From NCBI GenBank assembly GCA_025774865.1, contig JALGZO010000560.1, positions 1 to 5,910 on the forward strand: a stretch of 5,910 nt of DNA. The letters run 5' to 3'. The stretch comes from a bacterium. Lineage in GTDB: Bacteria > ARS69. The notes beneath the pieces were generated by a model, which was given only the letters and a program-made list of their open reading frames with translations, had not been told where the DNA came from and ran no database searches. Below, one piece after another: positions 1 through 5,148 of this stretch. A program made the translations under genes and the position numbers. Positions within the stretch are counted from its first letter, which is position 1; every line of letters begins with the position of its first letter.

Positions 1-22
1 AAGGCGGCGCTTGAGCCTCGGG

Positions 23-40
23 CCGGGGTGGACGCCCCGG
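23..40 (+). terminator. GC-rich hairpin, possible terminator of an upstream gene
   Basis: CCGGGG (23-28) and CCCCGG (35-40) form a perfect 6-bp stem around the 6-nt loop TGGACG. It lies 8 bases after a TGA at 12-14 that could close a gene entering from the left. No T-run follows, so it is not a canonical intrinsic terminator and may be a chance pairing in GC-rich DNA. Confidence 0.2.
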
Positions 41-250
41 GTCACCGAAGGATGATCAAGTTGTTCGCCGCCTGCTCTCCCCCGTCGGCCACCAGGCGAT
101 CGAATGCGAACCGGGATTCATCGGCGCGTTCTTCGTGGCAGCGCCCGCCGGTACCACCGGGAGGTATGCCGCCATCGACGCGATGGTTCGGGCTGACACC
201 GATGACCTCATTGGAATCCTCGAAGGGAGAGAAACCGGTTCAGACTCGAG

Positions 251-284
251 CTCGATTGGGACCACACCTCGATTGGGACCACAC
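251..284. repeat. Exact 17-bp tandem duplication
   Basis: The unit CTCGATTGGGACCACAC occurs twice with no spacer (251-267 and 268-284) and no mismatch, and identity stops exactly at both ends. A 17-bp unit is not a multiple of three, so it would shift any reading frame crossing it. It marks the point where the coding-like composition upstream is lost. Two abutting copies fit replication slippage better than a regulatory array. Confidence 0.9.
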
Positions 285-380
285 AAGGGACCCAGGATGG
301 GGGCAAGGGCGCTCCGAGGCGTGGATCTGGCCAGGCTCAAACGGCCCCAGGAACCCGCCGATGAGCGACCGGTGCCCCGC

Positions 381-400
381 AGCGGCCCCGAGAGGCCGCT
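381..400 (+). other. 7-bp stem hairpin upstream of the rplM promoter
   Basis: AGCGGCC (381-387) pairs perfectly with GGCCGCT (394-400) around the loop CCGAGA. It ends 7 bases before the candidate -35 of rplM. With no T-tract after it, it could be a weak or factor-assisted terminator insulating the ribosomal operon, or have no function. The pairing is seen directly; the role is inference. Confidence 0.3.
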
Positions 401-407
401 CCGAGCC

Positions 408-436
408 TTGACGAGGCGCTCCCGGGCTGATAAGGT
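408..436 (+). promoter_or_regulatory. Candidate sigma70-type promoter for rplM operon
   Basis: TTGACG at 408-413 matches five of six bases of the TTGACA -35 consensus. A 17-bp spacer leads to TAAGGT at 431-436, which keeps the important first T, second A and last T of the -10 box. A TG at 428-429 sits one base before it, giving an extended -10 element. Transcription would start near 443, leaving a leader of about 105 nt before rplM. The location just upstream of the first gene of a strongly expressed operon supports it. The -10 is weak outside the key positions. Confidence 0.45.
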
Positions 437-442
437 GACGCG

Positions 443-548
443 CCTTTCGTGGCTAAAATCCGCGAATGTGATCGCGAGTCTGGACACTCCGGCCGGGAGT
501 CCGTAAGTTCCCGCGGCCGTTTCGCCCGCTGCCGGGGGAGAGGTGTGT
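443..548 (+). promoter_or_regulatory. rplM 5' leader with three possible hairpins
   Basis: Three successive pairings can be drawn. The first is CGCGA 461-465 with TCGCG 472-476. The second is CTCC 487-490 with GGAG 496-499, extended by GGA 482-484 with TCC 500-502 across a two-base bulge. The third is 510-517 with 531-538, seven pairs and one G-G mismatch, which buries the first G residues of the rplM Shine-Dalgarno sequence. L13-operon leaders under autogenous control are known in other bacteria (for example the Bacillus L13 leader, and L13 repression of rplM-rpsI in E. coli). I did not recognise any of those known structures here, so control by L13 is inference. Confidence 0.3.
536..540 (+). 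promoter_or_regulatory. Shine-Dalgarno site deciding the rplM start
   Basis: GGGAG at 536-540, within a longer purine run, stands 8 bases before the ATG at 549. The in-frame GTG at 543 would be only 2 bases from it, too close for initiation. The L13 family N-terminus also aligns from the ATG. Confidence 0.75.
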
Positions 549-1001
549 ATGAGAACGCACGTCACCAAGGGATCCGAGATTACTCGGGCGTGGCACGTTG
601 TTGACGCGGATGGACAGGTCCTCGGCCGACTGGCCGCCGAAGTGGCCAAGTTGTTGCGCGGAAAGCACAAGCCCGACTACTCGCCACACCTCGACACCGG
701 TGATCACGTGGTCATCGTGAACGCGGAGAAGATCGTTCTGACCGGGAAGAAGCCGGATCAGAAGTTTCGGTACCGGTACTCAGGGTATCCGAGCGGGATG
801 AAGGCCATGCCGTACCGCGAGTTCATGGCGACTCAGCCCACGGAAGTGATCCGGAAGGCGGTTCGCGGGATGCTCCCGAAGAATCGGCTCGGCCGCCAGA
901 TGTTGCGCAAGGTGAGGATCTACGCCGGGCCGGATCATCCGCACGAGAGCCAGGGTCCATCGGATTTCGAGTTGAAGACGCGGCCGGCGTCGGCGGCATA
1001 G
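549..1001 (+). CDS. rplM: 50S ribosomal protein L13
   Basis: This is L13, a large-subunit protein that binds 23S rRNA early in 50S assembly. The 150-residue product fits the bacterial family (about 140-150). Visible family features in order are the N-terminal MRTHVTKG segment, WHVVDADGQVLGRLA (residues 15-29), RGKHKPDYSPHLDTGDHVVI (about 38-57), NAEKIVLTGKK, YRYSGYPSGMK, and the C-terminal GMLPKNRLGRQMLRKVRIYAG followed by PHESQ. The ATG at 549 is preferred over a GTG two codons earlier because of Shine-Dalgarno spacing and family alignment. It is the first gene of the run, with rpsI 9 bp downstream, the usual pairing in bacteria. The C-terminus (KTRPASAA) is slightly extended and low in complexity. 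The identification is firm. Confidence 0.98.
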   Translation: MRTHVTKGSEITRAWHVVDADGQVLGRLAAEVAKLLRGKHKPDYSPHLDTGDHVVIVNAEKIVLTGKKPDQKFRYRYSGYPSGMKAMPYREFMATQPTEVIRKAVRGMLPKNRLGRQMLRKVRIYAGPDHPHESQGPSDFELKTRPASAA

Positions 1002-1010
1002 GGAGTAGAG

Positions 1011-1403
1011 ATGTCAGAAGGCTTGATCGAAGCTACAGGACGAAGAAAGACGGCCGTTGCCCAGGTGCGTCTGGCGCCGGGTAGTGGAAAGCGCGTCGTG
1101 AACGGGCGCGATTTCCGCACGTATTTCAGTCGTGAGGTGCTGGTCGACGTGACGGAGGCGCCTCTTTCCATCACGAACAACAGCGTGAACTACGACGTGA
1201 CCGCGACCGTGCGGGGTGGCGGACTCACGGGCCAGGCGGGGGCCGTTCGTCTCGGAATCGCCCGTGCGCTCGTCAAGGCGGACGAAGAGCTCCGCAGAGC
1301 TCTGCGGACCGCGGGCTTCCTGACGCGAGATTCACGGATGGTGGAGCGCAAGAAGTACGGACTCCGCGGAGCGCGGCGTCGGTTCCAGTTCAGCAAGCGG
1401 TAG
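1011..1403 (+). CDS. rpsI: 30S ribosomal protein S9
   Basis: This is S9, a small-subunit head protein whose basic C-terminal tail reaches the P-site tRNA. The 130-residue product has the family length and landmarks: [14 protein letters not shown] (residues 8-21), the [10 protein letters not shown] region, [21 protein letters not shown] (about 68-88), and the tail [20 protein letters not shown] ending FQFSKR, with the invariant terminal S-K-R. The GGGAG Shine-Dalgarno (1001-1005) begins on the last base of the rplM TAG stop, 5 bases before the ATG, so the two genes are very likely co-transcribed and translated in near-equal amounts. No defects are seen, and codon use resembles its neighbours. 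Confidence 0.98.
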   Translation: MSEGLIEATGRRKTAVAQVRLAPGSGKRVVNGRDFRTYFSREVLVDVTEAPLSITNNSVNYDVTATVRGGGLTGQAGAVRLGIARALVKADEELRRALRTAGFLTRDSRMVERKKYGLRGARRRFQFSKR

Positions 1404-1523
1404 ACTGAGCAACACAAAATCTGCACGCCACGGGACCGAAAGGGGGTCCGCCTGCGTGAGATCGGCGCGGGGCGGCCCGGACGGGATGAACGTGGCGGAA
1501 GAATAACCGAGAGGAGACCGATC
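1404..1523 (+). promoter_or_regulatory. rpsI-rpsB intergenic leader with two-tier hairpin
   Basis: This 120-bp gap has no gene. CACGC (1424-1428) can pair with GCGTG (1454-1458). Nested inside, GGACC (1433-1437) pairs with GGTCC (1445-1449) around GAAAGGG, leaving a symmetric 4x4 internal loop. No T-run follows, so it is not a clear terminator. In E. coli and relatives the rpsB leader carries a conserved structured element through which S2 represses rpsB-tsf. A similar role here is inference from position only. No convincing promoter was found: CAAAAT at 1415-1420 lacks a -35 partner. Confidence 0.35.
1511..1516 (+). promoter_or_regulatory. Shine-Dalgarno site deciding the TTG start of rpsB
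   Basis: GAGGAG at 1511-1516 stands 7 bases before a TTG at 1524. No ATG or GTG in the right frame gives the S2 N-terminus, so this site supports a TTG initiation codon. Confidence 0.8.
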
Positions 1524-2306
1524 TTGGCGGGAGTGACTCTGAGGAACCTGCTCGAAGCAGGGGTTCATTTCGGGCACCAGACATCGCGCTGGAACCCGAA
1601 GATGCGAAAATACATCTTCATGGAGCGCAGCGGGATCTACATCCTGGACCTCCAGAAGACCCAGGCCATGCTCGAGCGGGCCCAGAAGATGATCACCGAG
1701 GCTACCGCCAAGGGCGGCACGGTCCTCTTCGTCGGGACCAAGAAGCAGGCGCGCGAGACCATCCGAGAGGTCGCCGAAGACTGCGGCCACTTCTACATCA
1801 ATGAGCGCTGGCTCGGCGGCATGCTCACCAACTTCCAGACCGTCAAGAAGTCGCTGGCTCGCTTCCACGAGCTCGAGCGCATGAAGACCGAATCGACCTT
1901 CGAGCTGATCGGTAAGAAGGAACGCCTCAAGCTCGAGAAGGAACGCCTCAAGCTCGAGAAGGTGTTCCACGGGATCAAGGGCATGGATCGCCTGCCCGCC
2001 GCCGTCTTCATCGTGGATACGCTCAAGGAGAAGATCGCCGTGTCCGAGGCCAGGAAGCTCGAGCTTCCGGTCGTCGGAATCGTCGACACGAACTGCGACC
2101 CCGAGCTCATCTCCCATCCGATCCCGGGCAACGACGACGCGATCCGCGCGATCCAACTGCTGACGCGAGCCATTGGGGCCGCGGTGAAGGAAGGCTCGGC
2201 GAAGGCGCGGGACGCGCGCGAGGCCGCGGAGAAGGCGGAGGCCGAGAAGAAGGCGGAGGCCGACGCCGAGCCGACACCGGCTCCGGAGGCGGCAGCACAG
2301 AAGTAG
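1524..2306 (+). CDS. rpsB: 30S ribosomal protein S2
   Basis: This is S2, a late-assembling 30S protein at the head-body junction that helps hold S1 and supports initiation. The start is TTG, chosen because GAGGAG lies 7 bases upstream and translation gives MAGVTLRNLLEAGVHFGHQT, matching the family N-terminus. Other landmarks are RWNPKMRKYIFMERSGIYILDLQKT (residues 22-46), VLFVGTKKQAR, YINERWLGGMLTNF, the coiled-coil insertion (about 110-147), LPAAVFIVD, PVVGIVDTNCDP and IPGNDDAIRAIQLL. The 260 residues include an Ala/Glu/Lys-rich tail of about 40 residues after the conserved core; such tails vary between phyla. The coiled-coil arm contains an exact repeated heptad, ERLKLEKERLKLEK. By recalled alignment to E. 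coli and B. subtilis S2, the arm has normal length. The gene opens the rpsB-tsf module, and its leader may be an S2 target. Confidence 0.98.
   Translation: MAGVTLRNLLEAGVHFGHQTSRWNPKMRKYIFMERSGIYILDLQKTQAMLERAQKMITEATAKGGTVLFVGTKKQARETIREVAEDCGHFYINERWLGGMLTNFQTVKKSLARFHELERMKTESTFELIGKKERLKLEKERLKLEKVFHGIKGMDRLPAAVFIVDTLKEKIAVSEARKLELPVVGIVDTNCDPELISHPIPGNDDAIRAIQLLTRAIGAAVKEGSAKARDAREAAEKAEAEKKAEADAEPTPAPEAAAQK
1915..1962 (+). repeat. 21-bp tandem repeat in the rpsB coiled coil
   Basis: A period of exactly 21 bases runs without mismatch from 1915 to 1962, just over two units. In frame, the units begin at codons 132 and 139 (1917-1937 and 1938-1958) and encode K-E-R-L-K-L-E twice. Seven codons equal one heptad of the coiled-coil arm, so the repeat keeps frame and helix register. 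Confidence 0.9.
2230..2263 (+). repeat. 18-bp period repeat in the rpsB C-terminal tail
   Basis: AGAAGGCGGAGGCCGA occurs at 2230-2245 and again at 2248-2263, an offset of 18 bases. In frame it encodes the similar hexads EKAEAE and KKAEAD in the charged tail. It is short, exact and frame-preserving, fitting slippage in a loosely constrained region. Confidence 0.75.
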
Positions 2307-2412
2307 GCGTCGCGCCCACGGTGCGCTCCCTCATCTCACGATAGCCCAACGGAACCGGCGGAGACGATCGCCCCGGCGAGATCCGGGCGGATGACCCGAG
2401 GAGAATCCAAGC
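2307..2412 (+). other. rpsB-tsf intergenic gap
   Basis: These 106 bases hold no gene. Short pairings are possible: GCGC 2312-2315 with GCGC 2323-2326, and a TCGC-CCCG-GCGA tetraloop hairpin just after 2360. Neither is strong or followed by T residues. GAGGAG at 2398-2403, 9 bases before the tsf ATG, is the Shine-Dalgarno site. I see no promoter or clear terminator. In E. coli a partial terminator sits between these genes, but nothing equivalent is evident here. Confidence 0.4.
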
Positions 2413-3015
2413 ATGTCGATTGACGCGAGCCAAGTGAAGGAGCTCCGGTCGAAGACCGGGGCCGGAATCATGGATTGCAAGAAAGCACTGTCGGAGTCGA
2501 AGGGCGACGTCTCGGAGGCGATCACGTTCCTCCGCAAGAAGGGGCTCGCGAGCGCGGCGAAGAAGTCCGGACGCGAAGCGAAGGAAGGGCTCGTCGACTC
2601 CTACATTCATCAGACCGGTCGCATCGGAGTAATCGTCGAAGTCAATTGCGAGACCGATTTCGTCGCTCGGACCGAGGAGTTCAAGACGTTGGTCCGGGAC
2701 ATCGCCATGCACGTCGCGGCCGCGGACCCGATGGCCGTGACCCGTGAGGAGATCGATGCCGGCGTCGTCCAGGCCGAGAAGGAGATGATGAAGGCCCAGA
2801 CGGCCGAGATGGGTAAGCCGGCGCACGTCATGGAGAAGATCGTCGAGGGGAAGCTGGAGAAGTGGTACGGTGAGCGGGTGCTTCTGGAGCAACCGTTCGT
2901 CAAGGACATGGAGCAGACGATAGGCGACTACGTGACGGCCGCGATCGCCAAGCTGGGTGAGAACATCCAGATCCGGCGCTTCACCCGGTTCGTTCTCGGC
3001 GAGTCGGACTCGTAA
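2413..3015 (+). CDS. tsf: Elongation factor Ts
   Basis: EF-Ts is the cytoplasmic nucleotide exchange factor that releases GDP from EF-Tu. The N-terminal UBA-like domain carries the family signature [16 protein letters not shown] (residues 11-26), then [16 protein letters not shown]. The core holds [11 protein letters not shown] (76-86), whose D82-F83 correspond to the E. coli Asp80-Phe81 pair that disturbs the EF-Tu magnesium site. The C-terminal half has LLEQPFVKD and IGENI-type sequence ([17 protein letters not shown]). At 200 residues it is the short form, with one core subdomain, as in Thermus and several other phyla, rather than the roughly 280-residue E. coli form. The ATG is supported by GAGGAG 9 bases upstream. 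It is paired with rpsB as in nearly all bacteria. Confidence 0.98.
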   Translation: MSIDASQVKELRSKTGAGIMDCKKALSESKGDVSEAITFLRKKGLASAAKKSGREAKEGLVDSYIHQTGRIGVIVEVNCETDFVARTEEFKTLVRDIAMHVAAADPMAVTREEIDAGVVQAEKEMMKAQTAEMGKPAHVMEKIVEGKLEKWYGERVLLEQPFVKDMEQTIGDYVTAAIAKLGENIQIRRFTRFVLGESDS

Positions 3016-3038
3016 GAACCCGCGGGCGGGGAGGTTCC

Positions 3039-3764
3039 ATGGAATCCGTCCGATACAAGCGCGTCCTGCTGAAGCTCTCCGGTGAGATACTCGCCGGAGA
3101 CGAGGGCTTCGGCATTGCCCCGCCGGTGATCGGCCGTGTCGCGCGCCAAATCCAGGAAATGACCGAGCTCGGCGTCGAGATCGGCGTCGTGATCGGGGGT
3201 GGCAACATCTTTCGAGGGATCGCCGCGAGTCACCTCGGGATGGATCGCGCCACCGGCGACTACATGGGGATGTTGGCCACCGTCATCAACGGGATGGCCC
3301 TGCAGGATTGCCTCGAGAAGATCGACGTCCCTACCCGCGTCATGACCGCCATCAACGTAGCCGAAGTCGCCGAGCCGTACATCCGGCGTCGCGCGATTCG
3401 CCATCTCGAGAAGGGACGCGTCGTCATCCTCGCGGGTGGCACCGGCAATCCGTTCTTCACGACGGATACCGCCGCCAGCCTTCGCGCCGTGGAGATCGGC
3501 GCCGAGCTCATCATGAAGGCCACGAAAGTAGACGGAGTGTACACCGCGGATCCCATGGAGGATTCCACCGCCGAGCTGCTGAAGAGGATTTCCCACCGGG
3601 AAGTGCTCACCCGCGGTCTCCGCGTGATGGACAGCACCGCGATCTCTTTGTGCATGGAGAACAACCTTCCGATCATCGTCTTCAAGATGGGCGAGAGCGA
3701 CAACTTGACGAGGATTCTGATCGGAGAAGAAATTGGAACACTGGTCGGGAGTATCCCAGGATGA
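3039..3764 (+). CDS. pyrH: UMP kinase
   Basis: PyrH phosphorylates UMP to UDP with ATP in pyrimidine nucleotide synthesis. It is a hexameric amino-acid-kinase-fold enzyme, unrelated to eukaryotic UMP/CMP kinase. Visible motifs are [10 protein letters not shown] (residues 7-16, phosphate binding), GGGNIFRG (53-60), [18 protein letters not shown] (73-90, UMP site), [14 protein letters not shown] (133-146), [13 protein letters not shown] (nucleotide binding) and [11 protein letters not shown]. The 241-residue length equals that of the E. coli enzyme. GGGGAGG at 3028-3034 lies just before the ATG. The stop overlaps the frr start (ATGA at 3761-3764), suggesting translational coupling. Family members are activated by GTP and inhibited by UTP; whether this one is cannot be read here. 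Confidence 0.98.
   Translation: MESVRYKRVLLKLSGEILAGDEGFGIAPPVIGRVARQIQEMTELGVEIGVVIGGGNIFRGIAASHLGMDRATGDYMGMLATVINGMALQDCLEKIDVPTRVMTAINVAEVAEPYIRRRAIRHLEKGRVVILAGGTGNPFFTTDTAASLRAVEIGAELIMKATKVDGVYTADPMEDSTAELLKRISHREVLTRGLRVMDSTAISLCMENNLPIIVFKMGESDNLTRILIGEEIGTLVGSIPG
3747..3751 (+). promoter_or_regulatory. Shine-Dalgarno site for frr inside pyrH
   Basis: GGGAG at 3747-3751, within the last codons of pyrH, lies 9 bases before the ATG at 3761. It fixes the frr start although the open frame extends far upstream in the pyrH shadow frame. Confidence 0.75.
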
Positions 3765-4318
3765 GCGACGTCGTCTTTCAGGAAGCCCAACAACGGATGA
3801 GCAGTGCCGTGGAGGCTCTGAGGCGTGAGTTCGGGAAGTTGAGGGTGGGCAAGGCCACCCCCTCCCTTCTCGACGGGATCGTGGCCGAGGCCTACGGTTC
3901 GGCCACGCCCATCAATCAGCTGGCCACCATCGGGACGCCGGAGCCTCGCCTCCTGGTGGTGCAGCCGTGGGACAAGAACCTCATCGGTCCGATCGAGAAA
4001 GCGATCCGTGCGTCGGATCTGGGGCTGAACCCCGCGAACGACGGCCAGGTCATCCGCGTTCCGATTCCCGCGCTCACCGAGGAGCGCCGGAAGGAGCTCG
4101 TGAAGGTAGCGAAGAATTACGCGGAGGAGGGCCGAGTCTCGGTCCGCAACATCCGTCGCGACGCGAACGACTCTTTGAAGAAGCAACGGAAGTCGGGCGA
4201 CCTGACGGAGGACGAGGAGAAGCGGGCGCACGACAAAATCCAGGAGCTCACCGACAAGTTCGTCAAGGAGATCGACGAGAACTTGATCGGCAAAGAGAAG
4301 GAGATCCTCGAAATCTAG
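3761..4318 (+). CDS. frr: Ribosome recycling factor
   Basis: RRF works with EF-G to split post-termination ribosomes in the cytoplasm. The start at 3761 overlaps the pyrH stop by 4 bases and gives a product of 185 residues, the same as E. coli RRF. The first helix has [20 protein letters not shown], followed by the head-domain stretch [23 protein letters not shown], then [27 protein letters not shown], the hinge and helix [20 protein letters not shown] with R129, R132 and R133 (R132 matches the conserved E. coli Arg132), and the C-terminal helix ending GKEKEILEI. Position directly after pyrH is the normal bacterial arrangement, and the ATGA overlap suggests coupled translation. The open frame continues upstream inside pyrH, but that part has no family similarity. 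Confidence 0.98.
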   Translation: MSDVVFQEAQQRMSSAVEALRREFGKLRVGKATPSLLDGIVAEAYGSATPINQLATIGTPEPRLLVVQPWDKNLIGPIEKAIRASDLGLNPANDGQVIRVPIPALTEERRKELVKVAKNYAEEGRVSVRNIRRDANDSLKKQRKSGDLTEDEEKRAHDKIQELTDKFVKEIDENLIGKEKEILEI

Positions 4319-4368
4319 TCTGGCTCGGAAATCCTCGTGAGAACCTGAGCTGGCGGGACTGATAGGCG

Positions 4369-5145
4369 ATGAAGGAACCGGAGCTCGATCTCACGAATCT
4401 CCCTCGTCACGTTGCGATCATCATGGATGGCAACGGGCGTTGGGCGAAGGCGCGCCGCCTTCCGCGGCTCGCCGGTCACCGCGCCGGGGTCGAGCCGGTG
4501 CGCGAGTCCGTGCGAACGTGCGCCGAGTTGGGGATCGAAGTCCTCACCCTCTACGCCTTCTCCGTCGAGAACTGGAATCGCCCGAAGCCCGAGATCTCCG
4601 GTCTCATGCAGATCCTCAAGGACACGCTGCGCCGGGAGCTGGCCGAGCTCGACGAAAACGGGGTTCGGCTTCGGACGATCGGCCGCGAGAGCGACCTTCC
4701 CGCGGACGTCCGCCGCCAGCTCGACGAGACGCGCCACGCTCTGGAACACAACACGGGGCTCACGCTGAACCTCGCGCTTTCCTACGGTGGTCGCGCCGAG
4801 CTCGTCGACGCGGCGGCGGCGCTGGTGAGAGACGCGGTGGCGGGTCGGATCTCAGCCGAGGACATCGACGAGACGACGCTCGGACGCTACCTCTACACGA
4901 GCGAGCTTCCCGATCCGGATCTGTTGATCCGCACGAGCGGTGAGCTGCGCGTTTCCAACTTCTTGCTCTGGCAGATCGCGTACTCGGAGATCTGGGTCAC
5001 GAAAGACCCCTGGCCGGACTTCCGCCGCGAGCACTTGATCGCCGCGATTCGAGACTATCAGACGCGTGACCGGCGCTTCGGGCGCGTGGGGAGTATCCGA
5101 ACCGGCATCAAGAGACTGATGTCGCAGGTGAGCGGGAAGAAGTAA
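4369..5145 (+). CDS. uppS: Undecaprenyl diphosphate synthase (cis-prenyltransferase)
   Basis: UppS adds isopentenyl units in cis to farnesyl diphosphate to form undecaprenyl diphosphate, the precursor of the lipid carrier for peptidoglycan and other surface polymers. Motifs are HVAIIMDGNGRWA (residues 14-26, catalytic Asp20), GHRAG, LTLYAFSVENWNRP, LNLALSYGGRAELVDA, DPDLLIRTSGELRVSNFLLWQ with the diphosphate-binding arginines, AYSE with Glu207 matching the metal-binding E. coli Glu213, and WPDF. Length 258 is typical. The start is the first ATG in frame and leaves the usual short leader before HVAIIMDGNG. Its Shine-Dalgarno is poor (GGCGGG about 11 bases upstream; a closer AGG lies only 2 bases away), so initiation may be weak. 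It follows frr after 50 bp and leads into cdsA. Confidence 0.97.
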   Translation: MKEPELDLTNLPRHVAIIMDGNGRWAKARRLPRLAGHRAGVEPVRESVRTCAELGIEVLTLYAFSVENWNRPKPEISGLMQILKDTLRRELAELDENGVRLRTIGRESDLPADVRRQLDETRHALEHNTGLTLNLALSYGGRAELVDAAAALVRDAVAGRISAEDIDETTLGRYLYTSELPDPDLLIRTSGELRVSNFLLWQIAYSEIWVTKDPWPDFRREHLIAAIRDYQTRDRRFGRVGSIRTGIKRLMSQVSGKK

Positions 5146-5148
5146 CGA

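Larger units (their letters stand above)
15..506 (+). other. Gene-poor upstream region; possible remnant coding segment
   Basis: No recognisable gene. One + frame is open from just after a TGA at 12-14 to a TAA at 504-506. Between about 45 and 240 its codons look coding-like: mostly G or C in the third position, and a plausible translation including VVRRLL, GFIGAFFVAAPAG and ADTDDLIGILEGR. The only in-frame starts are a GTG at 135 and an ATG further on, neither with a Shine-Dalgarno sequence, so an intact gene starting here is unlikely. After about 240 the translation turns into Arg/Pro/Gly-rich sequence typical of non-coding GC-rich DNA, and the rplM promoter and leader lie inside its 3' half. 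It could be a decayed gene end, a fragment of an upstream gene cut by the window edge, or chance. The antisense frame with the same wobble phase is also open, so strand is not certain. Confidence 0.2.

Noticed and set aside
251-284. CRISPR-like or iteron array
   Set aside because: There are only two copies, abutting with no spacers, and no partner copies elsewhere in the window.
28-411. Open + frame of 127 codons
   Set aside because: The translation is Arg/Pro/Ser-rich with no family motif or ribosome site. It overlaps a more coding-like frame and ends at the rplM promoter, so it is probably a GC-rich chance frame.
454-459. TAAAAT as an alternative -10 box for rplM
   Set aside because: It has a good -10 match, but no -35-like hexamer lies 16-18 bases upstream and its TG is one base out of place. 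Kept only as a fallback.
1-542. tRNA or small RNA gene upstream of rplM
   Set aside because: I found no cloverleaf pairing, T-loop motif or CCA end. The hairpins present are isolated.
543-548. GTG start two codons before the rplM ATG
   Set aside because: It is only 2 bases from the Shine-Dalgarno and adds residues not seen in the L13 family.
56-670. 204-codon antisense frame across the rplM start
   Set aside because: It overlaps the conserved 5' part of rplM, has a low-complexity Ser/Arg/Pro translation, and shares wobble phase with the + frame upstream, which explains its openness.
1415-1420. CAAAAT as a -10 box for an rpsB promoter
   Set aside because: There is no -35 element at suitable spacing, only TTCAGC 20 bases away.
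1332-2156. 274-codon antisense frame over rpsI-rpsB
   Set aside because: It is a shadow of rpsB codons on the other strand (Leu/Asp/Glu-rich from reversed GAG/CTC codons) and has no motifs.
3308-3760. N-terminal extension of the frr frame into pyrH
   Set aside because: The extension is Arg/His/Ser-rich noise. RRF family length and a Shine-Dalgarno at 3747-3751 place the start at 3761.
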